From Methylophilaceae bacterium UBA5127 (GTDB taxonomy: Bacteria > Pseudomonadota > Gammaproteobacteria > Burkholderiales > Methylophilaceae): 5,310 nt of DNA. Each line of letters begins with the position of its first letter. Position 1 is the stretch's first letter. The position numbers were made by a program, and so were the translations under genes. The stretch is taken from NCBI GenBank assembly GCA_002414145.1, contig DHYP01000034.1, positions 127,580 through 132,889 of the forward strand. Direction: 5' to 3'. Of the stretch, positions 1 through 5,310 are shown piece by piece. The notes below the pieces were generated by a model. That model was given only the letters and a program-made list of their open reading frames with translations, was not told where the DNA came from and did not search any database.

Positions 1-1
1 C

Positions 2-154
2 GCTGAGCTTAACGGTAAAGGACGTGTTTTGTTGCGCGCATCTGGCACAGAGCCCAAAATTAGAGTGATGGTTGAAGGACAGGATCAACACCAAGTACAG
101 AACTTAGCTGAAACCATTGCTGATGTAGTGAAGCGCTTAGCAGCGCAGGCATAG
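2..154 (+). CDS. glmM: Phosphoglucosamine mutase, C-terminal end (partial)
   Basis: Only the last 50 codons and the TAG stop are in the window; the frame is open to the left edge. GlmM converts glucosamine-6-phosphate to glucosamine-1-phosphate in the cytoplasm, the step before UDP-GlcNAc synthesis for peptidoglycan and LPS. The visible part is domain 4 of the alpha-D-phosphohexomutase fold. Visible residues 12-21 read [10 protein letters not shown], the phosphate-binding loop that holds the substrate phosphate (R-x-S-G-T-E-P-x-x-R), followed by VMVEG, typical of GlmM. The catalytic serine and metal-binding loop lie outside the window. Other phosphohexomutases (ManB/Pgm types) share this loop, but the 'IRVMVEG' continuation and the 'IADVVKRL' ending fit GlmM best. 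The next gene has its own putative promoter, so GlmM is probably not cotranscribed with it in a regulated way. Confidence 0.9.
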   Translation, partial: AELNGKGRVLLRASGTEPKIRVMVEGQDQHQVQNLAETIADVVKRLAAQA

Positions 155-162
155 TCAAAAAA

Positions 163-191
163 TATTCATGTTTCTGTCATGATTCATTCAT
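163..191 (+). promoter_or_regulatory. Putative PhoB box, three units, upstream of the PAP2 gene
   Basis: Three 7-bp units recur at an exact 11-bp period: TATTCAT (163-169), CTGTCAT (174-180) and CATTCAT (185-191), each separated by 4 bp. All fit NNKTCAY, and the middle one equals the 7-bp half of the E. coli Pho box (CTGTCAT). The 11-bp phasing is how PhoB dimers bind tandem direct repeats. The array lies just after the glmM stop and 47 bp before the PAP2 start codon. No binding data are available; the assignment rests on unit sequence, spacing and on similar arrays before the two other genes of this locus. Confidence 0.7.
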
Positions 192-201
192 GGCAGACGT
201 G

Positions 202-207
202 CATGAT
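202..207 (+). promoter_or_regulatory. Candidate -10 element for the PAP2 gene
   Basis: CATGAT matches four of six positions of TATAAT and starts 10 bp after the last unit of the Pho-like array, the same 10-bp gap as found before the glycosyltransferase gene. PhoB-dependent promoters lack a good -35 and use the Pho box in its place, and no good -35 is seen here. Weak on its own; supported by spacing only. Confidence 0.4.
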
Positions 208-225
208 GTCAGCATCACCTAGTGT

Positions 226-230
226 AAGGA
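226..230 (+). promoter_or_regulatory. Ribosome binding site deciding the PAP2 start
   Basis: AAGGA ends 7 bp before the ATG at 238, 4 bp before the ATG at 235 and only 1 bp before the in-frame TTG at 232. The spacing favours 238, allows 235 and rules out 232. Confidence 0.65.
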
Positions 231-237
231 TTTGATG

Positions 238-774
238 ATGACCAGTAAAATGCGTTTGTACCTACACCGTATGCAAGCAGTGGATAGCGCTGTCTGTGTG
301 ACGGTGAGTCATACGAGTCAATACCGTGTCATTCGCGATGTGTTTAGAGTCGTGAGTCGTCTAGGTGATGGCGTATTCTGGTACACGCTGATGGCGGCCA
401 TTTTAGTGATTCAACAAACGGATGGTATACAGCCATTTCTGCATATGGCACTTGCTGGTGCAACAGGTACTTTAGTTTATAAGTGGTTAAAACTTAAAAC
501 GTTACGACCACGTCCATATCAAGTCAGGCAAGATGTATGGGTGGCAGGAAAAGCACTTGATCATTTTAGTTTTCCTTCGGGTCATACCTTGCATGCCGTA
601 GTGTTTGGCTTAATTGCGATAACATATTATCCAATGCTTTCGATTATATTGATCCCATTTATGATGATGGTTGCGATGTCTAGAGTGATTCTAGGATTGC
701 ACTACCCTAGCGATGTAGTCGCTGGCGCCACCATAGGCTACTTCATTGTCTTACTTTCCTACCAGTTTGTTTAG
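238..774 (+). CDS. PAP2-family membrane phosphatase (lipid phosphatase)
   Basis: A 178-residue integral membrane phosphatase of the type 2 phosphatidic acid phosphatase family. Such enzymes dephosphorylate lipid phosphates (phosphatidic acid, phosphatidylglycerol phosphate, undecaprenyl diphosphate) through a phosphohistidine intermediate, usually with the active site at the periplasmic face. The full three-part signature is present: K85-x6-R92-P93, then PSGH at 113-116 (H116), then S148-R149-x5-H155-x3-D159, with H155 the expected nucleophile. Hydrophobic segments lie near 44-59, 67-83, 118-147 (probably two helices) and 160-178. It is as short as minimal bacterial PAP2 proteins and looks intact. 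I chose the ATG at 238 from the position of the AAGGA site; 235 is possible. A three-unit Pho-like array upstream suggests induction by phosphate starvation, and the neighbours (phospholipase C-like protein, glycolipid synthase-like enzyme, Pst transporter) favour phosphatidic acid to diacylglycerol plus phosphate as its job. An undecaprenyl-diphosphatase or PgpB-like role cannot be excluded from sequence. Confidence 0.9.
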   Translation: MTSKMRLYLHRMQAVDSAVCVTVSHTSQYRVIRDVFRVVSRLGDGVFWYTLMAAILVIQQTDGIQPFLHMALAGATGTLVYKWLKLKTLRPRPYQVRQDVWVAGKALDHFSFPSGHTLHAVVFGLIAITYYPMLSIILIPFMMMVAMSRVILGLHYPSDVVAGATIGYFIVLLSYQFV

Positions 775-782
775 GACGACTG

Positions 783-871
783 CTCTAAATAAGGCTGCTT
801 TCAATTAGTGAACACTCGCCCGTTTGATTAAACCGCTCATTTGATCAAATTGTTAGAATAAGTATTTAGAG
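783..871. repeat. Inverted repeat in the convergent gap
   Basis: CTCTAAATA (783-791) and TATTTAGAG (863-871) are perfect 9-bp inverted arms 71 bp apart. Between them lies a perfect 12-bp palindrome, ATTTGATCAAAT (839-850), and a weak 4-bp stem, GTTT-gatt-AAAC (822-833). The repeat fills the space between the converging PAP2 and phospholipase genes, where terminators would be expected, but no GC-rich stem followed by a T-run is seen on either strand. The function is unknown; it could be chance in AT-rich DNA. Confidence 0.35.
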
Positions 872-889
872 TGAGGAGAGGTTTTGCTA

Positions 890-1753
890 CTATGCGTGTA
901 GTATTTGTAGCTGTTCGCTGTGTGCTTGATGAAACTGGAGTGGGGTGGTCAGTCTCAATCGCGCATCGATAAGACACTTCTCGCGCCAAGCATGCATCTC
1001 GGTGGCACTTAGATGTAATAGTTCGGCTTCCATGGTTGGTCTAGTACCACTTAATGTTGATTCAAAGTTTTGTAAAGCCTCTTTAGTCTTGCTTCTGTAG
1101 TAATCGAGCTTTTTAATAAACTCATCATCTTTACGCTTAATCGTTTGTAAAAGCATGGAAGACAGCTTAGAAAAACGTAGCGTTTTATCAGCATAGGCCA
1201 GGCGTGTCACTGCTTTTTTAGCTTCTGTCTGGCTAACCTTAAAACATGGGGCAACTAAGATGCTGATAACATCCGTGTGATGTTTGAGTAAGCCATAAGG
1301 CCTAGTTTCGATATGCTTGGCAATATGCGCGTCCATCGCCCACTCCGCGACCACATGTGTGAGTATGGAGGGGTTGAGCCACTTGGCTTCAAATGCGGGA
1401 ACAAAGTGATTGTGCGCGATGACATCTACATAAAGATGACTAGTATAACCTACCGCAATAGCGATTTCTTCATCACTTTTTGCTTGTGCTAACATTTCCT
1501 GAGCTTGATGCCACTGATGGGTAGTGTTAAAGTGTTTTGAAACAAGTGCTAAGTCTGGTAAACAGGCACCAGCCATGACTAGTTTAGGAAATTTTTTGAT
1601 TGCATTTTGTAATCTAGGATCCAAAATGGGTAAGGATAGTGCGATATACTGCGCGAAGTAAATGTGAGTGAACAGTCCCCATGCACTTGCATCTGCTGCA
1701 TAAATTAGTAGAGGAATTCCCCATAAAAGCTTGATTAAGATACGCTTTTTCAT
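890..1753 (-). CDS. Secreted zinc-dependent phospholipase C-like protein
   Basis: A 287-residue exported protein. Residues 1-24 form a Sec signal peptide: basic MKKR start, a hydrophobic core (about 9-20) and an A-x-A type end (ASA, 22-24). Cleavage there would leave Trp25 as the first mature residue, as in zinc phospholipases C, where the N-terminal Trp binds zinc. The other expected ligands follow in family order: H30, D67 (in LPD), H74 or H79/H82, H106-x3-D110 (SHLYVD), H114/H116 (AHNHF) and H133-x3-E137 (HVVAE). This matches the zinc-dependent phospholipase C family (Pfam Zn_dep_PLPC), which splits phospholipids into diacylglycerol and a phosphorylated head group. The W1-to-H6 spacing is also that of S1/P1 nucleases, so a phosphodiesterase with another substrate remains possible. 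Residues from about 190 on are charged and probably helical, without a recognised motif. It converges on the PAP2 gene and diverges from the glycosyltransferase gene. A four-unit Pho-like array precedes it. No good Shine-Dalgarno sequence is visible before the ATG; the start is supported by the signal peptide. Confidence 0.82.
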   Translation of the reverse strand: MKKRILIKLLWGIPLLIYAADASAWGLFTHIYFAQYIALSLPILDPRLQNAIKKFPKLVMAGACLPDLALVSKHFNTTHQWHQAQEMLAQAKSDEEIAIAVGYTSHLYVDVIAHNHFVPAFEAKWLNPSILTHVVAEWAMDAHIAKHIETRPYGLLKHHTDVISILVAPCFKVSQTEAKKAVTRLAYADKTLRFSKLSSMLLQTIKRKDDEFIKKLDYYRSKTKEALQNFESTLSGTRPTMEAELLHLSATEMHAWREKCLIDARLRLTTPLQFHQAHSEQLQILHA

Positions 1754-1776
1754 AAGTGTTACTTTTACATCGCTGC

Positions 1777-1816
1777 GTGAAACTTAGATGACGAGTCCGT
1801 GAAAGTTCCATGACAC
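1777..1816 (-). promoter_or_regulatory. Putative PhoB box, four units, upstream of the phospholipase gene
   Basis: Read on the minus strand, four 7-bp units follow one another at an exact 11-bp period: GTGTCAT (1816-1810), CTTTCAC (1805-1799), TCGTCAT (1794-1788) and GTTTCAC (1783-1777). All four fit NNKTCAY, with the TCA core invariant. This is two PhoB sites' worth of half-sites in phase. The last unit ends 23 bp before the ATG. Candidate -10 hexamers are TAAAAG (1767-1762), which would put transcription start almost at the ATG, or TAAGTT (1786-1781) if only the first two units activate; I cannot choose between them. Confidence 0.7.
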
Positions 1817-1837
1817 TACGTAGTTATATTTAAGATA

Positions 1838-1866
1838 AAGTCATTTAGCTGTCATATTTAATCGTT
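1838..1866 (+). promoter_or_regulatory. Putative PhoB box upstream of the glycosyltransferase gene
   Basis: Two good 7-bp units, AAGTCAT (1838-1844) and CTGTCAT (1849-1855), are spaced 11 bp apart; a third in-phase unit, AATCGTT (1860-1866), is degenerate. CTGTCAT is identical to the central unit before the PAP2 gene. The array points at the glycosyltransferase gene and starts 21 bp from the opposite-facing array of the phospholipase gene, so the two promoters are back to back. Confidence 0.65.
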
Positions 1867-1876
1867 AGCATCATGG

Positions 1877-1882
1877 CATACT
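1877..1882 (+). promoter_or_regulatory. Candidate -10 element for the glycosyltransferase gene
   Basis: CATACT matches four of six positions of TATAAT and begins 10 bp after the third, degenerate Pho-like unit, the same geometry as before the PAP2 gene. It would start transcription near 1889, giving a leader of about 21 nt. TAGCAT (1866-1871), 10 bp after the second unit, is an alternative. Confidence 0.35.
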
Positions 1883-1910
1883 AACACCACCACAAGCTGA
1901 CAATAAGTCT

Positions 1911-3116
1911 ATGAAAATATTGCTCATTTCTGATGTTTACTTCCCAAGAGTGAATGGCGTTTCAACCAGTATTAAAACGTTTACTGAGCAAATGCAACAA
2001 CTTGGGCACAAGGTGCATTTAATTGCACCTGATTATGGCGTGCCGTCTTCAGATGAAGCATGGATTACAAGAGTGCCTGCGCGTAGCATTTATTTTGACC
2101 CAGAAGACAAGCTGATGAAATATCGTGAAATTTTGAAATTGACCCCTAAACTAAAGGGCGCAAATTACGATATTTTGCATATTCATACGCCTTTTGTCGC
2201 ACATTACGCTGGGCTTAAACTGGCTAAAGCCTTGAAGATTCCTACTGTAGAGACTTACCATACTTTTTTTGAAGATTATTTACACCACTATTTAGGCTGG
2301 ATTCCAAAATCTATGGCACGTGGTATTGCGAGAATGATTTCTAAAAGCCAGTGTAATCAAGTATATGGTTTAGTATCGCCATCGCAACCGATGCTGGATG
2401 TTTTGTATAGTTATGGCGTGAACACATCGTCTGAAGTGATCCCGACAGGGCTACAGCAAAACAGTTTTGTGGAGGTCGATGGATTAGCATTCAGAGAGAG
2501 ATATGGTATTCCTGCCAATCGACCTATGTTGTTATATGTAGGGCGAGTTGCCTATGAAAAAAATATTGGTTTTTTGTTAGAAGTAGTGCGTTTGCTCATA
2601 GATGAAATTCCTGATATTTTATTTTTGATTACGGGGGAAGGTCCCGCGGAAGAAAGTTTAAAACACCATGTCAATCACTTGGGCTTGCAAAAGCATGTGC
2701 AATTTGTAGGATACTTAGATCGAACCACTGAACTAAACGCTTGCTATAAAGCAGCGGATATATTTGTCTTTGCCTCTAAAAGCGAGACGCAAGGTTTGGT
2801 GTTGCTTGAGGCAATGGCACAAGGTACGCCAATTGTTGCTATTGCAGAATTGGGTACTGCATCTGTGTTAGTGGAAGGGTTGGGTGCCAAGATTGCGGCC
2901 GAAAGTGAATTAGATTTTGTTGAAAAAATTCATAGCCTGCTAATCAACAAAGAACACAGGGTTGCATTAGGTCTGCGTGGCAAGGAATATGCGTTGCAAC
3001 AGTGGTCATCTGCAGCTCAGGCTGAAAAGATGCTAGCTTTGTATGCAAGGCTTATTGTTAGGTTTCATGAAAATATCGAGAAACAATTGATAGGTCTAGA
3101 ATCACAGCAAACCTAG
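1911..3116 (+). CDS. GT4-type glycosyltransferase, likely diacylglycerol glycosyltransferase
   Basis: A 401-residue GT-B fold enzyme of the retaining GT4 family, expected to work in the cytoplasm at the inner membrane face with a nucleotide-sugar donor. The N-terminal acceptor domain opens with MKILLISDVYFPRVNGVSTS (NGV at 15-17, the glycine-rich turn), followed by HIHTPF at 90-95 and ETYHTFFEDYLHHY at 114-127. The donor domain begins with YVGRVAYEKN (209-218, R212 and K217 expected to bind donor phosphates) and carries the E-x7-E motif at E292 and E300 within SETQGLVLLE. The 'YHT-FEDYLH' stretch and the start resemble the diacylglycerol 3-glucosyltransferases of Acholeplasma (alMGS) and lactic acid bacteria, which make glucosyl-diacylglycerol; this comparison is from memory. 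Sugar and linkage cannot be read from sequence. A Pho-like array upstream, the divergent phospholipase C-like gene and the Pst operon support a glycolipid role under phosphate limitation. Alternatives are phosphatidylinositol-type mannosyl transfer or a polysaccharide enzyme. No signal peptide or membrane helix is seen, and the Shine-Dalgarno sequence is weak. Confidence 0.85.
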   Translation: MKILLISDVYFPRVNGVSTSIKTFTEQMQQLGHKVHLIAPDYGVPSSDEAWITRVPARSIYFDPEDKLMKYREILKLTPKLKGANYDILHIHTPFVAHYAGLKLAKALKIPTVETYHTFFEDYLHHYLGWIPKSMARGIARMISKSQCNQVYGLVSPSQPMLDVLYSYGVNTSSEVIPTGLQQNSFVEVDGLAFRERYGIPANRPMLLYVGRVAYEKNIGFLLEVVRLLIDEIPDILFLITGEGPAEESLKHHVNHLGLQKHVQFVGYLDRTTELNACYKAADIFVFASKSETQGLVLLEAMAQGTPIVAIAELGTASVLVEGLGAKIAAESELDFVEKIHSLLINKEHRVALGLRGKEYALQQWSSAAQAEKMLALYARLIVRFHENIEKQLIGLESQQT

Positions 3117-3178
3117 ATGCACAATGAATGTTGTGCTATATGGTCATCGTTGCGAAGCGGATTAAACTTCTGTTCTTA

Positions 3179-3212
3179 AATTAAAAAGCCAGCGAATGCT
3201 GGCTTTTTAATT
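3179..3212. terminator. Bidirectional rho-independent terminator
   Basis: A perfect 15-bp inverted repeat with arms 3179-3193 and 3198-3212 and a 4-nt loop (GAAT). The core stem is GCCAGC/GCTGGC, flanked by five A residues on the left and five T residues on the right, so that a T-tract follows the GC core on both strands. It sits between the convergent glycosyltransferase gene and pstB and should end both transcripts. The rest of the 123-bp gap shows nothing recognisable. Confidence 0.93.
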
Positions 3213-3239
3213 GAGATAATCACACAGAAGTGAATAAAA

Positions 3240-4010
3240 TTAACCGAACTTACCAGTGATGTAATCTTCTGTTTCTTTACGGCTTGGGTTGGTAAAAATC
3301 TTGTCTGTATCGTTGAATTCGATTAACTCACCTAGATACATATAAGCTGTATAGTCAGAAACGCGTGCTGCTTGTTGCATGTTGTGAGTCACAATCACAA
3401 TCGTATAGTCTTTTTTAAGTTCGTGAATCAACTCTTCTACTCGCGCTGTAGAAATCGGGTCAAGCGCAGAGCATGGTTCGTCTAGCAATAATACGTTTGG
3501 TTTCACTGCCACACCGCGTGCGATACACAGACGCTGTTGCTGACCACCTGATAAGCCAGTGCCACTTTGGTTTAATTTGTCTTTTACTTCATTCCAGATT
3601 GCGGCTTTTTGTAGAGCCCATTCTACGCGCTCATCCATCTCGATTTTAGATAGGTTCTCATAGAGCTTTACACCAAATGCGACATTGTCATAAATTGACA
3701 TTGGAAATGGTGTTGGCTTCTGAAACACCATGCCTACTTTGGCACGCAGTAGATTCAAGTCTTGATCTGCAGCATGAATATCTTTGCCATCTAGTAAGAT
3801 TTTGCCTTCTACTCTGAGCTTTGGGTAAAGTTCATACATGCGATTAAAGGTACGCAACAAAGTAGATTTGCCACAACCAGAAGGACCAATGAAAGCCGTT
3901 ACTTTGCTTGAGGGAATATCTAGATTGATGTTTTTGAGTGCATGAAATTTACCGTAGTAAAAGTTCATGTTTTGTGTTGCAATTTTTGGTATAGCCGTTT
4001 GTGTAGACAT
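3240..4010 (-). CDS. pstB: Phosphate ABC transporter ATP-binding protein
   Basis: A 256-residue ATPase that powers high-affinity phosphate uptake by the PstSCAB transporter, bound to the cytoplasmic side of PstC-PstA. Motifs in order: Walker [10 protein letters not shown] (42-50), the Q-loop at Q97 in [16 protein letters not shown], which is diagnostic of PstB, the ABC signature LSGGQQQR (153-160), Walker B LLLDEP (D177, E178) followed by the D-loop SALDP, and the switch H209. The length is that of the family. It follows pstA after 18 bp and is the last gene before the bidirectional terminator at 3179-3212, so a phoU gene does not directly follow as it does in E. coli. An AGGG sequence lies about 10 bp before the ATG, a weak ribosome site. 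Besides transport, Pst in other bacteria signals phosphate sufficiency to PhoR, which links this operon to the Pho-like sites to its left. Confidence 0.97.
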   Translation of the reverse strand: MSTQTAIPKIATQNMNFYYGKFHALKNINLDIPSSKVTAFIGPSGCGKSTLLRTFNRMYELYPKLRVEGKILLDGKDIHAADQDLNLLRAKVGMVFQKPTPFPMSIYDNVAFGVKLYENLSKIEMDERVEWALQKAAIWNEVKDKLNQSGTGLSGGQQQRLCIARGVAVKPNVLLLDEPCSALDPISTARVEELIHELKKDYTIVIVTHNMQQAARVSDYTAYMYLGELIEFNDTDKIFTNPSRKETEDYITGKFG

Positions 4011-4028
4011 TTTGAAATAACCCTAAAG

Positions 4029-4877
4029 CTAGTTTTGAGATTGGCCTGGACGGAAAAGTGTACGTGCGAGAATATTAAGACCCAACACAAATAATGTAAT
4101 TAGCAATGCACCAGCCCATGCTAGACGCTGCCAATCTTCATATGGACTCATGGCAAATTGGAATATCACAACAGCGACACTTGCGATAGGCTTGCTCATA
4201 TCAGAATTCCAGAACTGATTGTTCAGCGCCGTAAAGAGTAGCGGTGCAGTTTCACCACTGATTCTTGCGACGGCAAGTAGTAGCCCAGTCATAATTCCAG
4301 TTTTCGCTGCACGGTATACAACGTTAACAATCACTTTCCAATAAGGTGAGCCAAGCGCCGCTGCTGCCTCACGTAAAGTGCTTGGTACCAGTTGCATCAT
4401 GTTTTCTGTAGTACGTACGACTACAGGAATCACAATAAGTGACAATGCTAGGGCACCAGCCCAACCAGAGAAGTGTCCAGTCGTGTGTACAGCTACTTCA
4501 TACACAAACAGACCAATCACAATGGAGGGTGCAGAGAGCAGGATGTCATTAATGAATCGAGTGGTAGGTGCTAACCAACCAGATTTACCATACTCCGCTA
4601 AGTAAGTGCCTGCCAAGATACCCACTGGCGTACCAATTACTGTGGCAATCAGTACCATGTAGATACTACCGGCGATGGCGTTTAATAGGCCGCCAGCGCT
4701 ACCGGGTGGGGGCGTCATTTTGGTAAAGACGTCTGCAGTGAGGTAGCTAAACCCTTGGCTAAACAATGTCCATAAAATCCAAATTAAAAAGAAAAGTGCA
4801 AAAATAACTGTCAGAACAGCAATGCTAAGTGTGAGTTTATTGACTATTTTACGTCTTAAATAAAGTTGGTTATCCAT
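4029..4877 (-). CDS. pstA: Phosphate ABC transporter permease PstA
   Basis: A 282-residue inner-membrane permease, one half of the PstC-PstA channel for phosphate. Residues 14-38 form the first transmembrane helix, followed by a periplasmic stretch and further helices around 69-92, 108-130, 138-155, 192-206 and 255-275, giving the usual six. The EAA loop that docks on PstB is at about 169-190 ([19 protein letters not shown]). The motif [13 protein letters not shown] (205-217) is characteristic of PstA and separates it from PstC. The length is normal for the family. It begins 5 bp after the pstC stop, and its ribosome site (AAAGAG) lies within the end of pstC, so translation is probably coupled. 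No unusual residues are seen. Confidence 0.96.
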   Translation of the reverse strand: MDNQLYLRRKIVNKLTLSIAVLTVIFALFFLIWILWTLFSQGFSYLTADVFTKMTPPPGSAGGLLNAIAGSIYMVLIATVIGTPVGILAGTYLAEYGKSGWLAPTTRFINDILLSAPSIVIGLFVYEVAVHTTGHFSGWAGALALSLIVIPVVVRTTENMMQLVPSTLREAAAALGSPYWKVIVNVVYRAAKTGIMTGLLLAVARISGETAPLLFTALNNQFWNSDMSKPIASVAVVIFQFAMSPYEDWQRLAWAGALLITLFVLGLNILARTLFRPGQSQN

Positions 4878-4882
4878 CGTAA

Positions 4883-5310
4883 TTACGACTCTTTCCCTTC
4901 GCGCATTGACAGGCGAATCAGAAGCAACTTCGCAAGTGCTAATACGATAAATGTAATGACAAACAAGGTTAAACCTAAAGTAATTAGAGATGAGGTGTAG
5001 ATATCCCCCACGGCTTCTGTAAACTCATTTGCAAGTGCCGACGAAATGGTATTACCTGGCATCATCAGCGATGCAGACAGTTCGTGTGCATTACCAATCA
5101 CAAAAGTAACGGCCATTGTTTCACCTAAGGCACGACCTAAGCCGAGCATAATGCCACCGACTACACCCGTTTTGGTGTAAGGAAGTACAACATTCCAAAC
5201 CACTTCCCAAGTGGTTGCGCCTAAGCCGTAAGCAGACTCTTTAAGCATGGAAGGGACAATTTCAAATACATCACGCATCACAGATGCGGTAAATGGAATC
5301 ACCATAATAG
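4883..5310 (-). CDS. pstC: Phosphate ABC transporter permease PstC, C-terminal part (partial)
   Basis: The last 141 codons of the partner permease of PstA; the reading frame stays open through the right edge, and the Met codon at 5305 is internal, not a start. PstC proteins are usually a little over 300 residues, so the N-terminal half, with the first helices, is missing. The visible part begins with [15 protein letters not shown], then the EAA-type loop [17 protein letters not shown] that contacts PstB, the PstC-typical [20 protein letters not shown], and a final transmembrane helix ([20 protein letters not shown]) followed by a basic tail. It is the first visible gene of a leftward pstC-pstA-pstB unit; pstS and the promoter are expected to the right of the window. 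Confidence 0.95.
   Translation of the reverse strand, partial: IMVIPFTASVMRDVFEIVPSMLKESAYGLGATTWEVVWNVVLPYTKTGVVGGIMLGLGRALGETMAVTFVIGNAHELSASLMMPGNTISSALANEFTEAVGDIYTSSLITLGLTLFVITFIVLALAKLLLIRLSMREGKES

Noticed and set aside
174..196. Hairpin CTGTCATG/CATGGCAG with a 7-nt loop as terminator of glmM
   Set aside because: The stem is not GC-rich, contains a G-T wobble and no T-run follows; its arms are explained by the Pho-like units TGTCAT and TTCAT.
232..237. TTG at 232 as start of the PAP2 gene
   Set aside because: Only 1 bp separates it from the AAGGA ribosome site; the ATG codons at 235 and 238 are better placed.
839..850. Palindrome ATTTGATCAAAT as an operator
   Set aside because: It lies downstream of both convergent genes, far from any promoter, and is AT-rich enough to arise by chance; kept only as part of the repeat.
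1614..1811. Open frame of 65 codons on the minus strand
   Set aside because: It overlaps the signal-peptide region of the phospholipase gene in another frame and its upstream Pho-like array; the protein has no recognisable features.
3117..3178. Search for a small gene or regulatory element after the glycosyltransferase
   Set aside because: No reading frame with a ribosome site and no Pho-like phasing; it is simply the lead-in to the terminator.
4378..4605. Open frame of 75 codons on the plus strand inside pstA
   Set aside because: Antisense shadow of a well-conserved gene, with no ribosome site or protein family likeness.
5303..5305. ATG at 5305 (minus) as the pstC start
   Set aside because: The frame continues upstream with an Ile codon to the window edge, and the Met lies in a conserved internal PstC stretch before the EAA loop.

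Overview
The window looks like the chromosome of a proteobacterium with moderately AT-leaning DNA. A betaproteobacterium, possibly of the Methylophilaceae type, is my best guess. This rests on the style of the PstB/PstA/PstC and GlmM proteins and on a glmM end lying close to the pst genes; no rRNA or other decisive marker is present.

Layout from left to right: the last 50 codons of glmM (+); a three-unit PhoB-box-like array and a small membrane PAP2 phosphatase (+); a convergent gap with no clear terminator; a secreted zinc-dependent phospholipase C-like protein (-); a divergent intergenic region of 157 bp carrying two back-to-back Pho-box-like arrays; a GT4-type glycosyltransferase resembling diacylglycerol glucosyltransferases (+); a strong bidirectional terminator; and the end of the phosphate-uptake operon read leftwards, pstC (partial) - pstA - pstB (-). 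The pstS gene and the operon promoter would lie beyond the right edge.

The point of interest is how the three middle genes combine. Each is a separate transcription unit, and each has upstream 7-bp units of the form NNKTCAY repeated every 11 bp, the architecture of PhoB sites. The products are a phospholipase C-like hydrolase, a PAP2 phosphatase and a glycolipid-synthase-like glycosyltransferase, and they sit next to the high-affinity phosphate transporter. Read together they suggest a phosphate-starvation membrane remodelling module: phospholipids are broken to diacylglycerol (PLC directly, PAP2 from phosphatidic acid), phosphate is released and recovered through Pst, and diacylglycerol is glycosylated to a phosphorus-free glycolipid. 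The Pho-like arrays and protein motifs are seen in the sequence; the joint pathway is inference.
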